Assembly: GCA_902782915.1 (NCBI GenBank)
Contig: CACZOV010000138.1
Coordinates: forward strand, 1 to 6,189
Origin: an uncultured Erysipelotrichaceae bacterium
GTDB lineage: Bacteria > Bacillota_I > Bacilli_A > RF39 > UBA660
Length of the DNA stretch: 6,189 bases
Direction: 5' to 3'
Under the pieces are notes generated by a model. That model saw only the letters and a list, made by a program, of their open reading frames with translations. It ran no database searches and was not told where the DNA came from. Shown piece after piece: positions 1 to 5,405 of this stretch (position 1 is the stretch's first letter; each line of letters begins with the position of its first letter). The translations under genes and the position numbers were made by a program.

Positions 1-1813
1 TAAAAATTCTGATTTTGTTTATTTAGCAACCGACCCTGATCGGGAAGGAGAGGCTATTTCATGGCATTTATATGATACTCTTGGTTTAAAAAATAATGAT
101 TATGAAAGAATTGTCTTTAATGAAATTACTAAAGATAAAGTATTAGAAGGAATTAAAAATCCTAGAAAAATTGATTTTAACTTAGTTAAGAGTCAAGAAA
201 CTAGAAGATTTTTAGATAGAATAATAGGTTTTAGATTATCTAAATTAATGCAATCTAAAACAAGTGGAACAAGTGCTGGACGTGTTCAAAGTGTTGCTTT
301 AAAATTAATTGTTGATCGAGAAAGAGAAATTGAAGCTTTTAAAAGTGAAGAATACTATACAATTACAGCAAAGTTTACAGATTTTGATTCAGAACTTTTT
401 AGATATAAAGAAAATGATCTTGAAATTAAAAGTCTTGATGAAGTAAATAATATACTTGATAAATTAAATTCTGAATTTAAAGTTTTATCTATTGAATCTA
501 AAAATAAAAATAAGGCTAGTAAATTTCCGTTTACAACATCAACTCTTCAACAAGAAGCATCTACTAAACTTAATTTTAATGCCAAAAGAACAATGGGAAT
601 TGCTCAAAAAATGTACGAAGGAATTGATATAGGTGATGAAACAGTCGGACTTATTACATATATGAGAACAGATTCTATTCGTTTAAGTGAAGAATTTACT
701 AATCCAGCTTTTCATTATATTGAAGAAAATTTTGGAAAAGAATACGTTGGATATGTTAAAAAAACTAAAAAAACAGAAAATGTACAAGATGCTCATGAAG
801 CTATTCGTCCAACAAGTATTTTTAGAACACCTGATTCTTTAAAAAAGTATTTAACAGCTGATGAATATAAACTTTATAATATGATTTATAAGAGAACTTT
901 ATCATCTCTTATGAGTGATGCTAAAATGCTTGGAACAACTATTATTTTAGATAATAATGATTATAAATTTAAAACAACAGGATCAGTTATTACATTTGAT
1001 GGATATTTAAAAGTTTATAAAGAATTTGAAGATACTAAAGATACAGTGTTACCTGATTTATCTGATAAATTAAATTGTTTAATTAAAGCAAATGATATAA
1101 TTTATGAACAACATTTCACTAAACCAAAACCAAGATATACTGAAGCAAAACTTATTCATGAAATGGAAGAGTTAGGAATTGGAAGACCATCAACTTATGC
1201 AACTATTATGTCAAATATTAAAGATCGAGGATATGTTGAAATTATTGAAAAAAAATTTGTTCCAACTAAAGTAGGAATTGAAGTAACAGATAAATTACAA
1301 GAATATTTTAATAATATTATAAACGTTAAATATACTGCTCAAATGGAATCTGACTTGGATTTAATTGCTGATGGTGTTTTAGATAATAAAAAAGTTTTAA
1401 CTGAGTTTTATAAAGTATTTGATGAAACTTTACAAAATGCATTTAAAGGAATGGAAAAGGTTAGTCCTGAAGAAACTGGAGAACTTTGTCCAGAGTGCAA
1501 TAATCCATTAGTTATTCGAAAAGGAAAATATGGAGAATTTGTTGCTTGTAGTGATTATCCTAATTGTAAGTATGTTAAAAAAGAAGAAAAAGGAGAAAAT
1601 GTTATTATTGATTGTCCAAACTGTGATGGAAAAATAGTTGAAAAACATAGTAAAAAAGGGAAAATATTCTATGGATGTAATCACTATCCTAAATGTAATA
1701 CAGCCTTTTGGGATTTACCAACTAATGAAAAATGTCCTAAATGTGGTGGTATAGTAACTATTAAAAATGATATAAAAAAATGTTCAAGTTGTGCTTTTCA
1801 AATAGAAGAATAA
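1..1813 (+). CDS. topA: DNA topoisomerase I (type IA), 5' end missing
   Basis: Relaxes negative supercoils by cutting one DNA strand through a covalent 5'-phosphotyrosine link and passing the other strand. The frame is open from base 2, so 603 residues are visible. The TOPRIM acidic motif DPDREGE lies at visible residues 11-17 and corresponds to E. coli D111/D113/E115, so about 100 N-terminal residues lie outside the window and the whole protein would be near 700, normal for the family. The catalytic tyrosine is Y220 in GLITYMRTDS (codon 659-661), and the GRPSTYAT motif starts at residue 394. The C-terminus carries three four-cysteine zinc ribbons: C496/C499/C516/C522, C538/C541/C559/C565 and C578/C581/C594/C597. 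An internal ATG at 248 lies after the TOPRIM motif and is not the start. The gene converges on the sigma-factor gene and ends at a shared terminator. Confidence 0.97.
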   Translation, partial: KNSDFVYLATDPDREGEAISWHLYDTLGLKNNDYERIVFNEITKDKVLEGIKNPRKIDFNLVKSQETRRFLDRIIGFRLSKLMQSKTSGTSAGRVQSVALKLIVDREREIEAFKSEEYYTITAKFTDFDSELFRYKENDLEIKSLDEVNNILDKLNSEFKVLSIESKNKNKASKFPFTTSTLQQEASTKLNFNAKRTMGIAQKMYEGIDIGDETVGLITYMRTDSIRLSEEFTNPAFHYIEENFGKEYVGYVKKTKKTENVQDAHEAIRPTSIFRTPDSLKKYLTADEYKLYNMIYKRTLSSLMSDAKMLGTTIILDNNDYKFKTTGSVITFDGYLKVYKEFEDTKDTVLPDLSDKLNCLIKANDIIYEQHFTKPKPRYTEAKLIHEMEELGIGRPSTYATIMSNIKDRGYVEIIEKKFVPTKVGIEVTDKLQEYFNNIINVKYTAQMESDLDLIADGVLDNKKVLTEFYKVFDETLQNAFKGMEKVSPEETGELCPECNNPLVIRKGKYGEFVACSDYPNCKYVKKEEKGENVIIDCPNCDGKIVEKHSKKGKIFYGCNHYPKCNTAFWDLPTNEKCPKCGGIVTIKNDIKKCSSCAFQIEE

Positions 1814-1816
1814 AAT

Positions 1817-1842
1817 AAAAACGCTTTATTAGCGTTTTTTTT
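1817..1842. terminator. Bidirectional rho-independent terminator between topA and the sigma gene
   Basis: A perfect 9-bp stem (AAAAACGCT at 1817-1825, AGCGTTTTT at 1831-1839) encloses a 5-base loop, TTATT. On the + strand the T run continues to 1842. On the - strand the stem runs into a T-rich stretch (reverse complement of 1811-1821), so it can end transcripts from both sides. It starts 3 bases after the topA stop codon. The sigma stop codon (1829-1831) and its last codons lie inside the hairpin. Confidence 0.88.
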
Positions 1843-2911
1843 GATCACATTCAACGTTATATTCACTATCTACTAAAAAGTCATTATCAATTAAAAACTT
1901 TTTAAGTTTACGAAGTGCAGTTGTTTCAATTTGGCGAATGCGCTCTCTAGTTAGGTTATAAATTTCTCCAATTTCATCTAATTTATAATTTTTTCCTGTA
2001 AATCCATAACGAAGCCATAATATATTTTTTTCTTTATCCTTTAAACGAGATTCGATACTTCCGTTTAAAACATTTTTAATTAATTCATTATTCATTTGTT
2101 CTATTAAATCATCTTCAAATTCACTATCAAAATCTCTTAATACATCAATTATTGCAGTTTGATTATTATCATCTTCTGAATTAACTTGGCTATTTAAAGA
2201 AGCAATATTTGTTTCATGTCTAGTTAATGCTTTAAAGCTTCCAAAAGATATTTTAAAATTAGGATGTTTTTTGTTAATTATTTCAAATAATTCTTGATCA
2301 CTTGGAATATGCTTGTTTTCTTTCATAAAAAGATCTGATTCTTCTCTTATAATATAAATTAAAGAAGTTAATCTAACAGGTACATGAATTGATCTATTTA
2401 ATTTAATAGCTCGAACAATTCTTTGCTTAATCCAATAAGTTGCATAAGTTGAAAACATTATATTTCTTGTTGGATCATATATTTCAATTGCTTTCATTAA
2501 TCCAAGGATACCATATTCTACTAATTCTTCAAATTCTAAACCAAAACTATCATATTTTCTAGCAATACTTAAAACAAGTCTTAAATTACAGTTAATTAAT
2601 TGATTTCGGGCTTCATTATCTTGATTTTTAATTCTTTCAAATAAATCTAAAACTTCTTCATGTGATAAAACTGGATAGGTTGCAATTTTTTTATAAAACT
2701 CGTTTGCTTGATTTAAAAAGTTTTGAGTATGAATACGGTTTGTTATTAATTTTTTTTCCATTTCAATATCTTTTAGTCTATTGAAATAGTTAGTTATGTT
2801 TTCTTTTTCTAAATCAGTTAAAGAATATTCATTAAATATTTTTTCTATTTCTTCTTTTGTTATATTAGGTTTTTTCTTAATTATTTCAATTATTATTTTT
2901 TGTTTATCCAT
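1829..2911 (-). CDS. Sigma-70 family RNA polymerase sigma factor (RpoD/SigA-related, divergent)
   Basis: Binds core RNA polymerase and directs promoter recognition. The 360 residues show: an N-terminal helical segment (about 1-55) faintly resembling region 1.1 of Bacillus SigA; region 1.2-2.1 (about 70-120, with YPVLSHEE and LRLVLSIARKY); region 2.2 (about 128-146, GLMKAIEIYDP); region 2.3-2.4 (about 150-180, FSTYATYWIKQ and IHVPVRL); region 3 (about 184-280, with a SLNSQV-type 3.2 linker); and region 4 (about 288-340, with TRERIRQIE, the -35 recognition helix). R322, E323, R326 and Q327 match the E. coli residues that contact the -35 element. In region 2.4, Q163 matches E. coli Q437, but V166 stands where the primary factor has T440, and Y159 replaces W433. 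The usual DPVRMYL of region 1.2 is absent. It is therefore either a diverged primary factor or a group 2-like alternative; dnaG is not its neighbour here. The start at 2911 is supported by AGGAGG at 2918-2923, 6 bases upstream. Confidence 0.93.
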   Translation of the reverse strand: MDKQKIIIEIIKKKPNITKEEIEKIFNEYSLTDLEKENITNYFNRLKDIEMEKKLITNRIHTQNFLNQANEFYKKIATYPVLSHEEVLDLFERIKNQDNEARNQLINCNLRLVLSIARKYDSFGLEFEELVEYGILGLMKAIEIYDPTRNIMFSTYATYWIKQRIVRAIKLNRSIHVPVRLTSLIYIIREESDLFMKENKHIPSDQELFEIINKKHPNFKISFGSFKALTRHETNIASLNSQVNSEDDNNQTAIIDVLRDFDSEFEDDLIEQMNNELIKNVLNGSIESRLKDKEKNILWLRYGFTGKNYKLDEIGEIYNLTRERIRQIETTALRKLKKFLIDNDFLVDSEYNVECDQKKR

Positions 2912-2934
2912 AAAACTCCTCCTGATAGCTTGTT

Positions 2935-2963
2935 ATTATATACTAATTAATATAAAAGATCAA
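2935..2963 (-). promoter_or_regulatory. Probable proximal promoter of the sigma-factor gene
   Basis: Read on the - strand, a perfect -10 TATAAT (2935-2940) follows a 17-base spacer after TTGATC (2958-2963), which matches 4 of 6 bases of the -35 consensus. Transcription would start near 2928, giving a very short leader that carries the AGGAGG site at 2918-2923. The -10 and spacing are ideal and the -35 is moderate. This is a sequence match only. Confidence 0.65.
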
Positions 2964-2979
2964 CAAAAATATGTGTCAA
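2949..2979 (-). promoter_or_regulatory. Possible distal promoter of the sigma-factor gene
   Basis: A perfect -35 TTGACA on the - strand (2974-2979) has a downstream TATATT (2949-2954) at 19 bases, longer than the preferred 17. It is the mirror image of the rpsP -35 element. It may be a weaker upstream promoter, or the TTGACA may only reflect the inverted repeat. Confidence 0.35.
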
Positions 2980-2995
2980 CAAAAAAATGTTGACA
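2974..2995. repeat. Inverted repeat TGTCAAC-N8-GTTGACA between divergent promoters
   Basis: Two perfect 7-base arms (2974-2980 and 2989-2995) flank an A-rich 8-base centre. The right arm contains the rpsP -35 hexamer and the left arm a - strand TTGACA. A direct repeat TCAACAAAAA also occurs at 2960-2969 and 2976-2985. The symmetry could be a by-product of paired -35 elements or an operator for a dimeric regulator; the sequence cannot decide. Confidence 0.55.
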
Positions 2996-3018
2996 TAATA
3001 TTAAAATTATTATATAAT
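2990..3018 (+). promoter_or_regulatory. Consensus promoter of rpsP-khpA
   Basis: Exact -35 TTGACA (2990-2995), 17-base spacer and exact -10 TATAAT (3013-3018). The match to the housekeeping sigma consensus is complete, as expected for a highly expressed ribosomal protein gene. Transcription should begin near 3025, leaving a leader of about 22 bases before the rpsP ATG, too short for an RNA switch. Confidence 0.9.
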
Positions 3019-3046
3019 TATTTTGAAAAAGAAAGGAAGTGTTATT

Positions 3047-3316
3047 ATGGCAGTTAAATTAAGACTTAAAAGAATGGGAAGTAAGAAAAAACCAGTGTAT
3101 AGAATTGTTGCAATTGATTCTCATACAAAAAGAGATGGAGAATACATTGAACTTGTGGGTACATATAATCCATTAACTGAACCAAAAAGTGTAAAAGTAA
3201 ATGAAGAAGTTGCTTTAAAATGGTTAAAAAATGGAGCAATTCCAAGTGATACAGTTAAAAATTTATTAAGTGATGCAGGAATTATGAAAAAATTCCATGA
3301 AACAAAAGGTAAATAA
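3047..3316 (+). CDS. rpsP: 30S ribosomal protein S16
   Basis: Component of the small ribosomal subunit that binds 16S rRNA and aids 30S assembly. The 89 residues are full length for the family and start with the hallmark [11 protein letters not shown], followed by YRIVAIDS, the GTYNPL turn and [14 protein letters not shown]. The frame extends upstream to a TTG at 3023, but that codon lies at the predicted transcription start and adds eight residues absent from S16 proteins. The ATG at 3047 is preceded by an AAAGGAAG ribosome site (3032-3039) and is the correct start. It is the first gene of an operon with khpA, separated by one base. The usual downstream partners rimM, trmD and rplS are not present. 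Confidence 0.98.
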   Translation: MAVKLRLKRMGSKKKPVYRIVAIDSHTKRDGEYIELVGTYNPLTEPKSVKVNEEVALKWLKNGAIPSDTVKNLLSDAGIMKKFHETKGK

Positions 3317-3317
3317 T

Positions 3318-3566
3318 ATGGATTATGTAGCATTAACTGAAAGATTAATAAAAGCAGTTTTAATAGATGAAGATTCTGTTTCTGTAAAAGAATTTCCAAG
3401 TGATGATCCTAAACGTGTTGAAATCCAAGTTTTGGTTTCAAATGATGATATGAAAAGAGTAATAGGTGCATCGGGAAAGACAATTAATTCTATAAGAACT
3501 ATTTTGCAAGCAGCATCTAGTTTACATGATCATAAATATATTAATCTAAATGTCGAAGGTTTTTAG
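3318..3566 (+). CDS. khpA: KH-domain RNA-binding protein KhpA (YlqC family)
   Basis: Small cytoplasmic RNA-binding protein. In Firmicutes, KhpA pairs with KhpB (Jag/EloR) and affects small RNAs and, in streptococci, cell elongation and division. The 82 residues form a single type-II KH domain: an N-terminal helix beginning MDYVALTERLIKAVL, a beta strand RVEIQVLVSNDD (about 33-44), then the RNA-binding loop VIGASGKTI with GASG at residues 50-53 and K54, and a helix SIRTILQAAS. The length is typical. The ATG at 3318 begins one base after the rpsP stop, with an AAAAGG site at 3304-3309 inside the rpsP end. An in-frame upstream ATG at 3297 lies inside rpsP and is less likely. The rpsP-khpA order is the conserved Firmicutes arrangement. 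Confidence 0.95.
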   Translation: MDYVALTERLIKAVLIDEDSVSVKEFPSDDPKRVEIQVLVSNDDMKRVIGASGKTINSIRTILQAASSLHDHKYINLNVEGF

Positions 3567-3588
3567 AATCCAATAAGGATTCTTTTTT
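3565..3588 (+). terminator. Rho-independent terminator of rpsP-khpA
   Basis: A perfect 7-bp stem (AGAATCC at 3565-3571, GGATTCT at 3577-3583) with loop AATAA is followed by five further Ts (3584-3588). The stem begins on the second base of the khpA TAG stop codon (3564-3566), so coding and termination overlap. The end of the T run nearly touches the -35 of the next promoter. Confidence 0.9.
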
Positions 3589-3589
3589 C

Positions 3590-3618
3590 TTGTCAATATT
3601 AAAAAAATATGATATAAC
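3590..3618 (+). promoter_or_regulatory. Probable promoter of the HD-domain gene
   Basis: TTGTCA (3590-3595, 5 of 6 consensus) and TATAAC (3613-3618, 5 of 6) are separated by 17 bases, immediately after the khpA terminator. Transcription would begin near 3625, shortly before the AAAGGA ribosome site at 3627-3632. Confidence 0.75.
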
Positions 3619-3639
3619 TTATCAAGAAAGGATAGATAT

Positions 3640-4119
3640 ATGACATTTCAAGAAATAAAAGATGAGGTTATTAAAAGTGATAAGTATCAATTGCTAGATT
3701 TAGAATATCATCATGGATTAACTCGTTATAAGCATATAATGCATGTTGCAAAGATTACTTATTTTGTTTGTAAAATAATTCATATTGACTATAAAAGTGC
3801 AACAAAGGGAGCACTTCTTCATGACTATTTTTTAGAATCTGAGTATTTGAATATTAAAGGTTTAAATAAACCAAGAATTCATCCCTTTTTGGCTTTAAAT
3901 AATTCTTTAATGGAACATAATTTAAATATTAAAGAAAAAAATATTATTATTAGTCATATGTATCCAATTGGATTAATTAAACCAATGTTTATTGAATCAT
4001 GGATAGTTACAATAGTTGATAAATTAGTTGCTAGTTATGAGTATATAAATTATAAATATAAAGATAAATTTGCTCTTTATCTAATTTTCTTTTTTAATTT
4101 TTTAAATATAAAGTTGTAA
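3640..4119 (+). CDS. HD-domain protein, probable metal-dependent phosphohydrolase
   Basis: Soluble protein of 159 residues belonging by pattern to the HD superfamily, whose members use bound metal to hydrolyse phosphate esters or nucleotides. Candidate metal ligands, in order, are H32 (in RYKH), H61-D62 (GALLHDYF), H81 (HPFLALNN), H106 (ISHMYPI) and D127 (IVTIVDKLVAS). This is the H-HD-H-H-D set of the longer HD proteins, so the site looks intact. The arrangement recalls a small uncharacterised HD family common in Firmicutes; I know no substrate or gene name for it. The C-terminus (about 144-159) is rich in F, I and L and unusual, possibly a hydrophobic tail or the product of a shift in the T-rich DNA near 4085-4105. 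The ATG has AAAGGA 7 bases upstream and its own promoter. No terminator is visible between it and ftsA, so read-through into ftsA is possible. Confidence 0.8.
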   Translation: MTFQEIKDEVIKSDKYQLLDLEYHHGLTRYKHIMHVAKITYFVCKIIHIDYKSATKGALLHDYFLESEYLNIKGLNKPRIHPFLALNNSLMEHNLNIKEKNIIISHMYPIGLIKPMFIESWIVTIVDKLVASYEYINYKYKDKFALYLIFFFNFLNIKL

Positions 4120-4125
4120 TTGTTC

Positions 4126-4153
4126 TTGAAAAAAAATAAGATTCATGTATAAT
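4126..4153 (+). promoter_or_regulatory. Probable promoter of ftsA-ftsZ
   Basis: TTGAAA (4126-4131, 5 of 6 consensus) and a perfect TATAAT (4148-4153) are separated by 16 bases. It lies 7 bases beyond the stop codon of the HD gene, giving ftsAZ its own transcription start near 4160 in addition to any read-through. Confidence 0.7.
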
Positions 4154-4161
4154 TATATTGT

Positions 4162-4171
4162 AAGGTAGGTG
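4162..4171 (+). promoter_or_regulatory. Ribosome binding site that sets the ftsA start at TTG
   Basis: AAGGTAGGTG is the ideal AAGGAGGTG with one extra T in its middle. It ends 6 bases before TTG at 4178. An in-frame GTG at 4169 lies inside this site and would leave only three bases after AAGG, so TTG 4178 is the better start. Confidence 0.65.
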
Positions 4172-4177
4172 TTAGTT

Positions 4178-5395
4178 TTGTATACAAGTATAGATCTTGG
4201 AAGTCATTCTATTAAAATTATAGTATCTGAAAAAGTGAATGATAAGTTTTATGTCTTAGCATCTACAAGTGTTAGAAGTCAAGGAATAAAAAAGGGTATT
4301 ATTAAAGATAGAGAACTTGTTTTAGAAAGTTTAAAAGAAGCGATCAATGATATAAATAAATCACTTGGAATAAAAATAAAGAAAGTTTTATTAAATTTTC
4401 CTTTATATGAATTAAATACTTCAATTGAAACTGGAGAAATAGAAGTAAATGAAACAGTTACTGGAGAAGATATTAAAAGTGTTTTAAAGAAAACAGTTAC
4501 TGATAATATTCCTAAGAGTTTAGAAGTATTATATTTAGAACCTATCGTATTTGAGATCGATTCTGGAATTCAAGTTGTTGATCCAAAAGGACTTACTAGT
4601 TCACATCTTAAAGTAAGATGTGCTGTTTCTACTATTCAAAAAGATGTTTTATATGAATATTTAATTCTTTTACAAGATGCTGGACTTGTTGTTGATGATT
4701 TAGTTTATGGAATTGTTGGAGATTATTTTGAAGAGAAAAATAGAGATATTGATAAGAAACTAGGTGTTGTTGTAAACATTGGTTATGGTAAAACTGAAGT
4801 TGCAATTATCAATAAAGGAATACTATTAAAGGGTAGTTGTATTCCAATTGGTAGTAGTAAAATAGATAAAGATATTAGTTATATTTATAAGGTAGATAAA
4901 AATATTGCCAGTGATTTAAAAGAAAATTTTGCAACAGCATGCTTTACATATGCAGATAAATTTGATATTGTTGAAGTTGAGAATTTAAGTGGAGATAAGA
5001 TTGTTATAAATCAATTAGAATTGAGTCAAGTTGTTGAAGCAAGACTTAGAGAAATTATAAAAAATGTAAAATATGAGATAAATAACTTAACAAATCGTGA
5101 GATAAGTTATATAATTGTAACTGGTGGTATTTCAAATATAACTGGATTTGCATATTTACTTGATAGTGAATTTTCTTATGATAAAGTTCTTTGTAATATC
5201 CCAACACTTGGAATCAGAAGTAACAGTTATTCAACTTGTTTTGGGTTGATTAAATATTTTGATAATAAAATGAATTTTAGAGAAATAGACTATACTATGT
5301 TTAATGAAGATGACATAGAAAAAATTGCATCAAAGAAAAAGGAAGTTGAGAATCAAAACTTACTTGATAAGTTTAGCTCATACTTGAAAGGTTAA
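4178..5395 (+). CDS. ftsA: Cell division protein FtsA
   Basis: Actin-like ATPase that binds FtsZ and anchors the Z ring to the inner face of the membrane. The 405 residues are slightly shorter than the usual 410-440. Visible parts: phosphate-1 loop [10 protein letters not shown] (residues 4-13); a 1C-type insertion around 80-160; a phosphate-2 loop [11 protein letters not shown] (200-210), where N200 replaces the usual aspartate and Y203 a usual glycine; the adenosine motif [10 protein letters not shown] from about residue 314; and a C-terminal stretch [12 protein letters not shown] that can form the amphipathic membrane-targeting helix, set off by a charged linker rich in E, D and K. Start chosen at TTG 4178 because the ribosome site overlaps the alternative GTG at 4169. 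The stop codon overlaps the ftsZ Shine-Dalgarno, so the two genes are probably co-transcribed and perhaps translationally coupled. The phosphate-2 change may weaken ATP hydrolysis, but FtsA ATPase sites vary. Confidence 0.95.
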   Translation: MYTSIDLGSHSIKIIVSEKVNDKFYVLASTSVRSQGIKKGIIKDRELVLESLKEAINDINKSLGIKIKKVLLNFPLYELNTSIETGEIEVNETVTGEDIKSVLKKTVTDNIPKSLEVLYLEPIVFEIDSGIQVVDPKGLTSSHLKVRCAVSTIQKDVLYEYLILLQDAGLVVDDLVYGIVGDYFEEKNRDIDKKLGVVVNIGYGKTEVAIINKGILLKGSCIPIGSSKIDKDISYIYKVDKNIASDLKENFATACFTYADKFDIVEVENLSGDKIVINQLELSQVVEARLREIIKNVKYEINNLTNREISYIIVTGGISNITGFAYLLDSEFSYDKVLCNIPTLGIRSNSYSTCFGLIKYFDNKMNFREIDYTMFNEDDIEKIASKKKEVENQNLLDKFSSYLKG

Positions 5396-5405
5396 GGAGG
5401 AATAT

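Noticed and set aside
248..250. ATG as the start of topA
   Set aside because: The frame is open and homologous upstream, including the TOPRIM motif at residues 11-17, so the gene is cut by the window edge and does not start here.
2796..2993. Open frame of 65 codons on the + strand
   Set aside because: It lies antisense over the start of the sigma-factor gene and its promoters, has hydrophobic low-complexity content, and shows no family resemblance.
2960..2995. CRISPR-like or iteron-like repeats in the sigma-rpsP gap
   Set aside because: Only two short A-rich direct copies and one inverted copy are present; they are explained by promoter hexamers and lack regular spacers.
3023..3046. Longer rpsP starting at TTG 3023
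   Set aside because: The TTG lies at the predicted transcription start and the extra residues contain the ribosome site; S16 proteins begin at the MAVK methionine.
3026..3046. Leader regulatory RNA upstream of rpsP
   Set aside because: The predicted leader is only about 22 bases and holds little beyond the ribosome site.
3121..3399. Open frame of 92 codons on the - strand
   Set aside because: It is antisense to rpsP and khpA, both confidently identified, with no ribosome site or recognisable motif.
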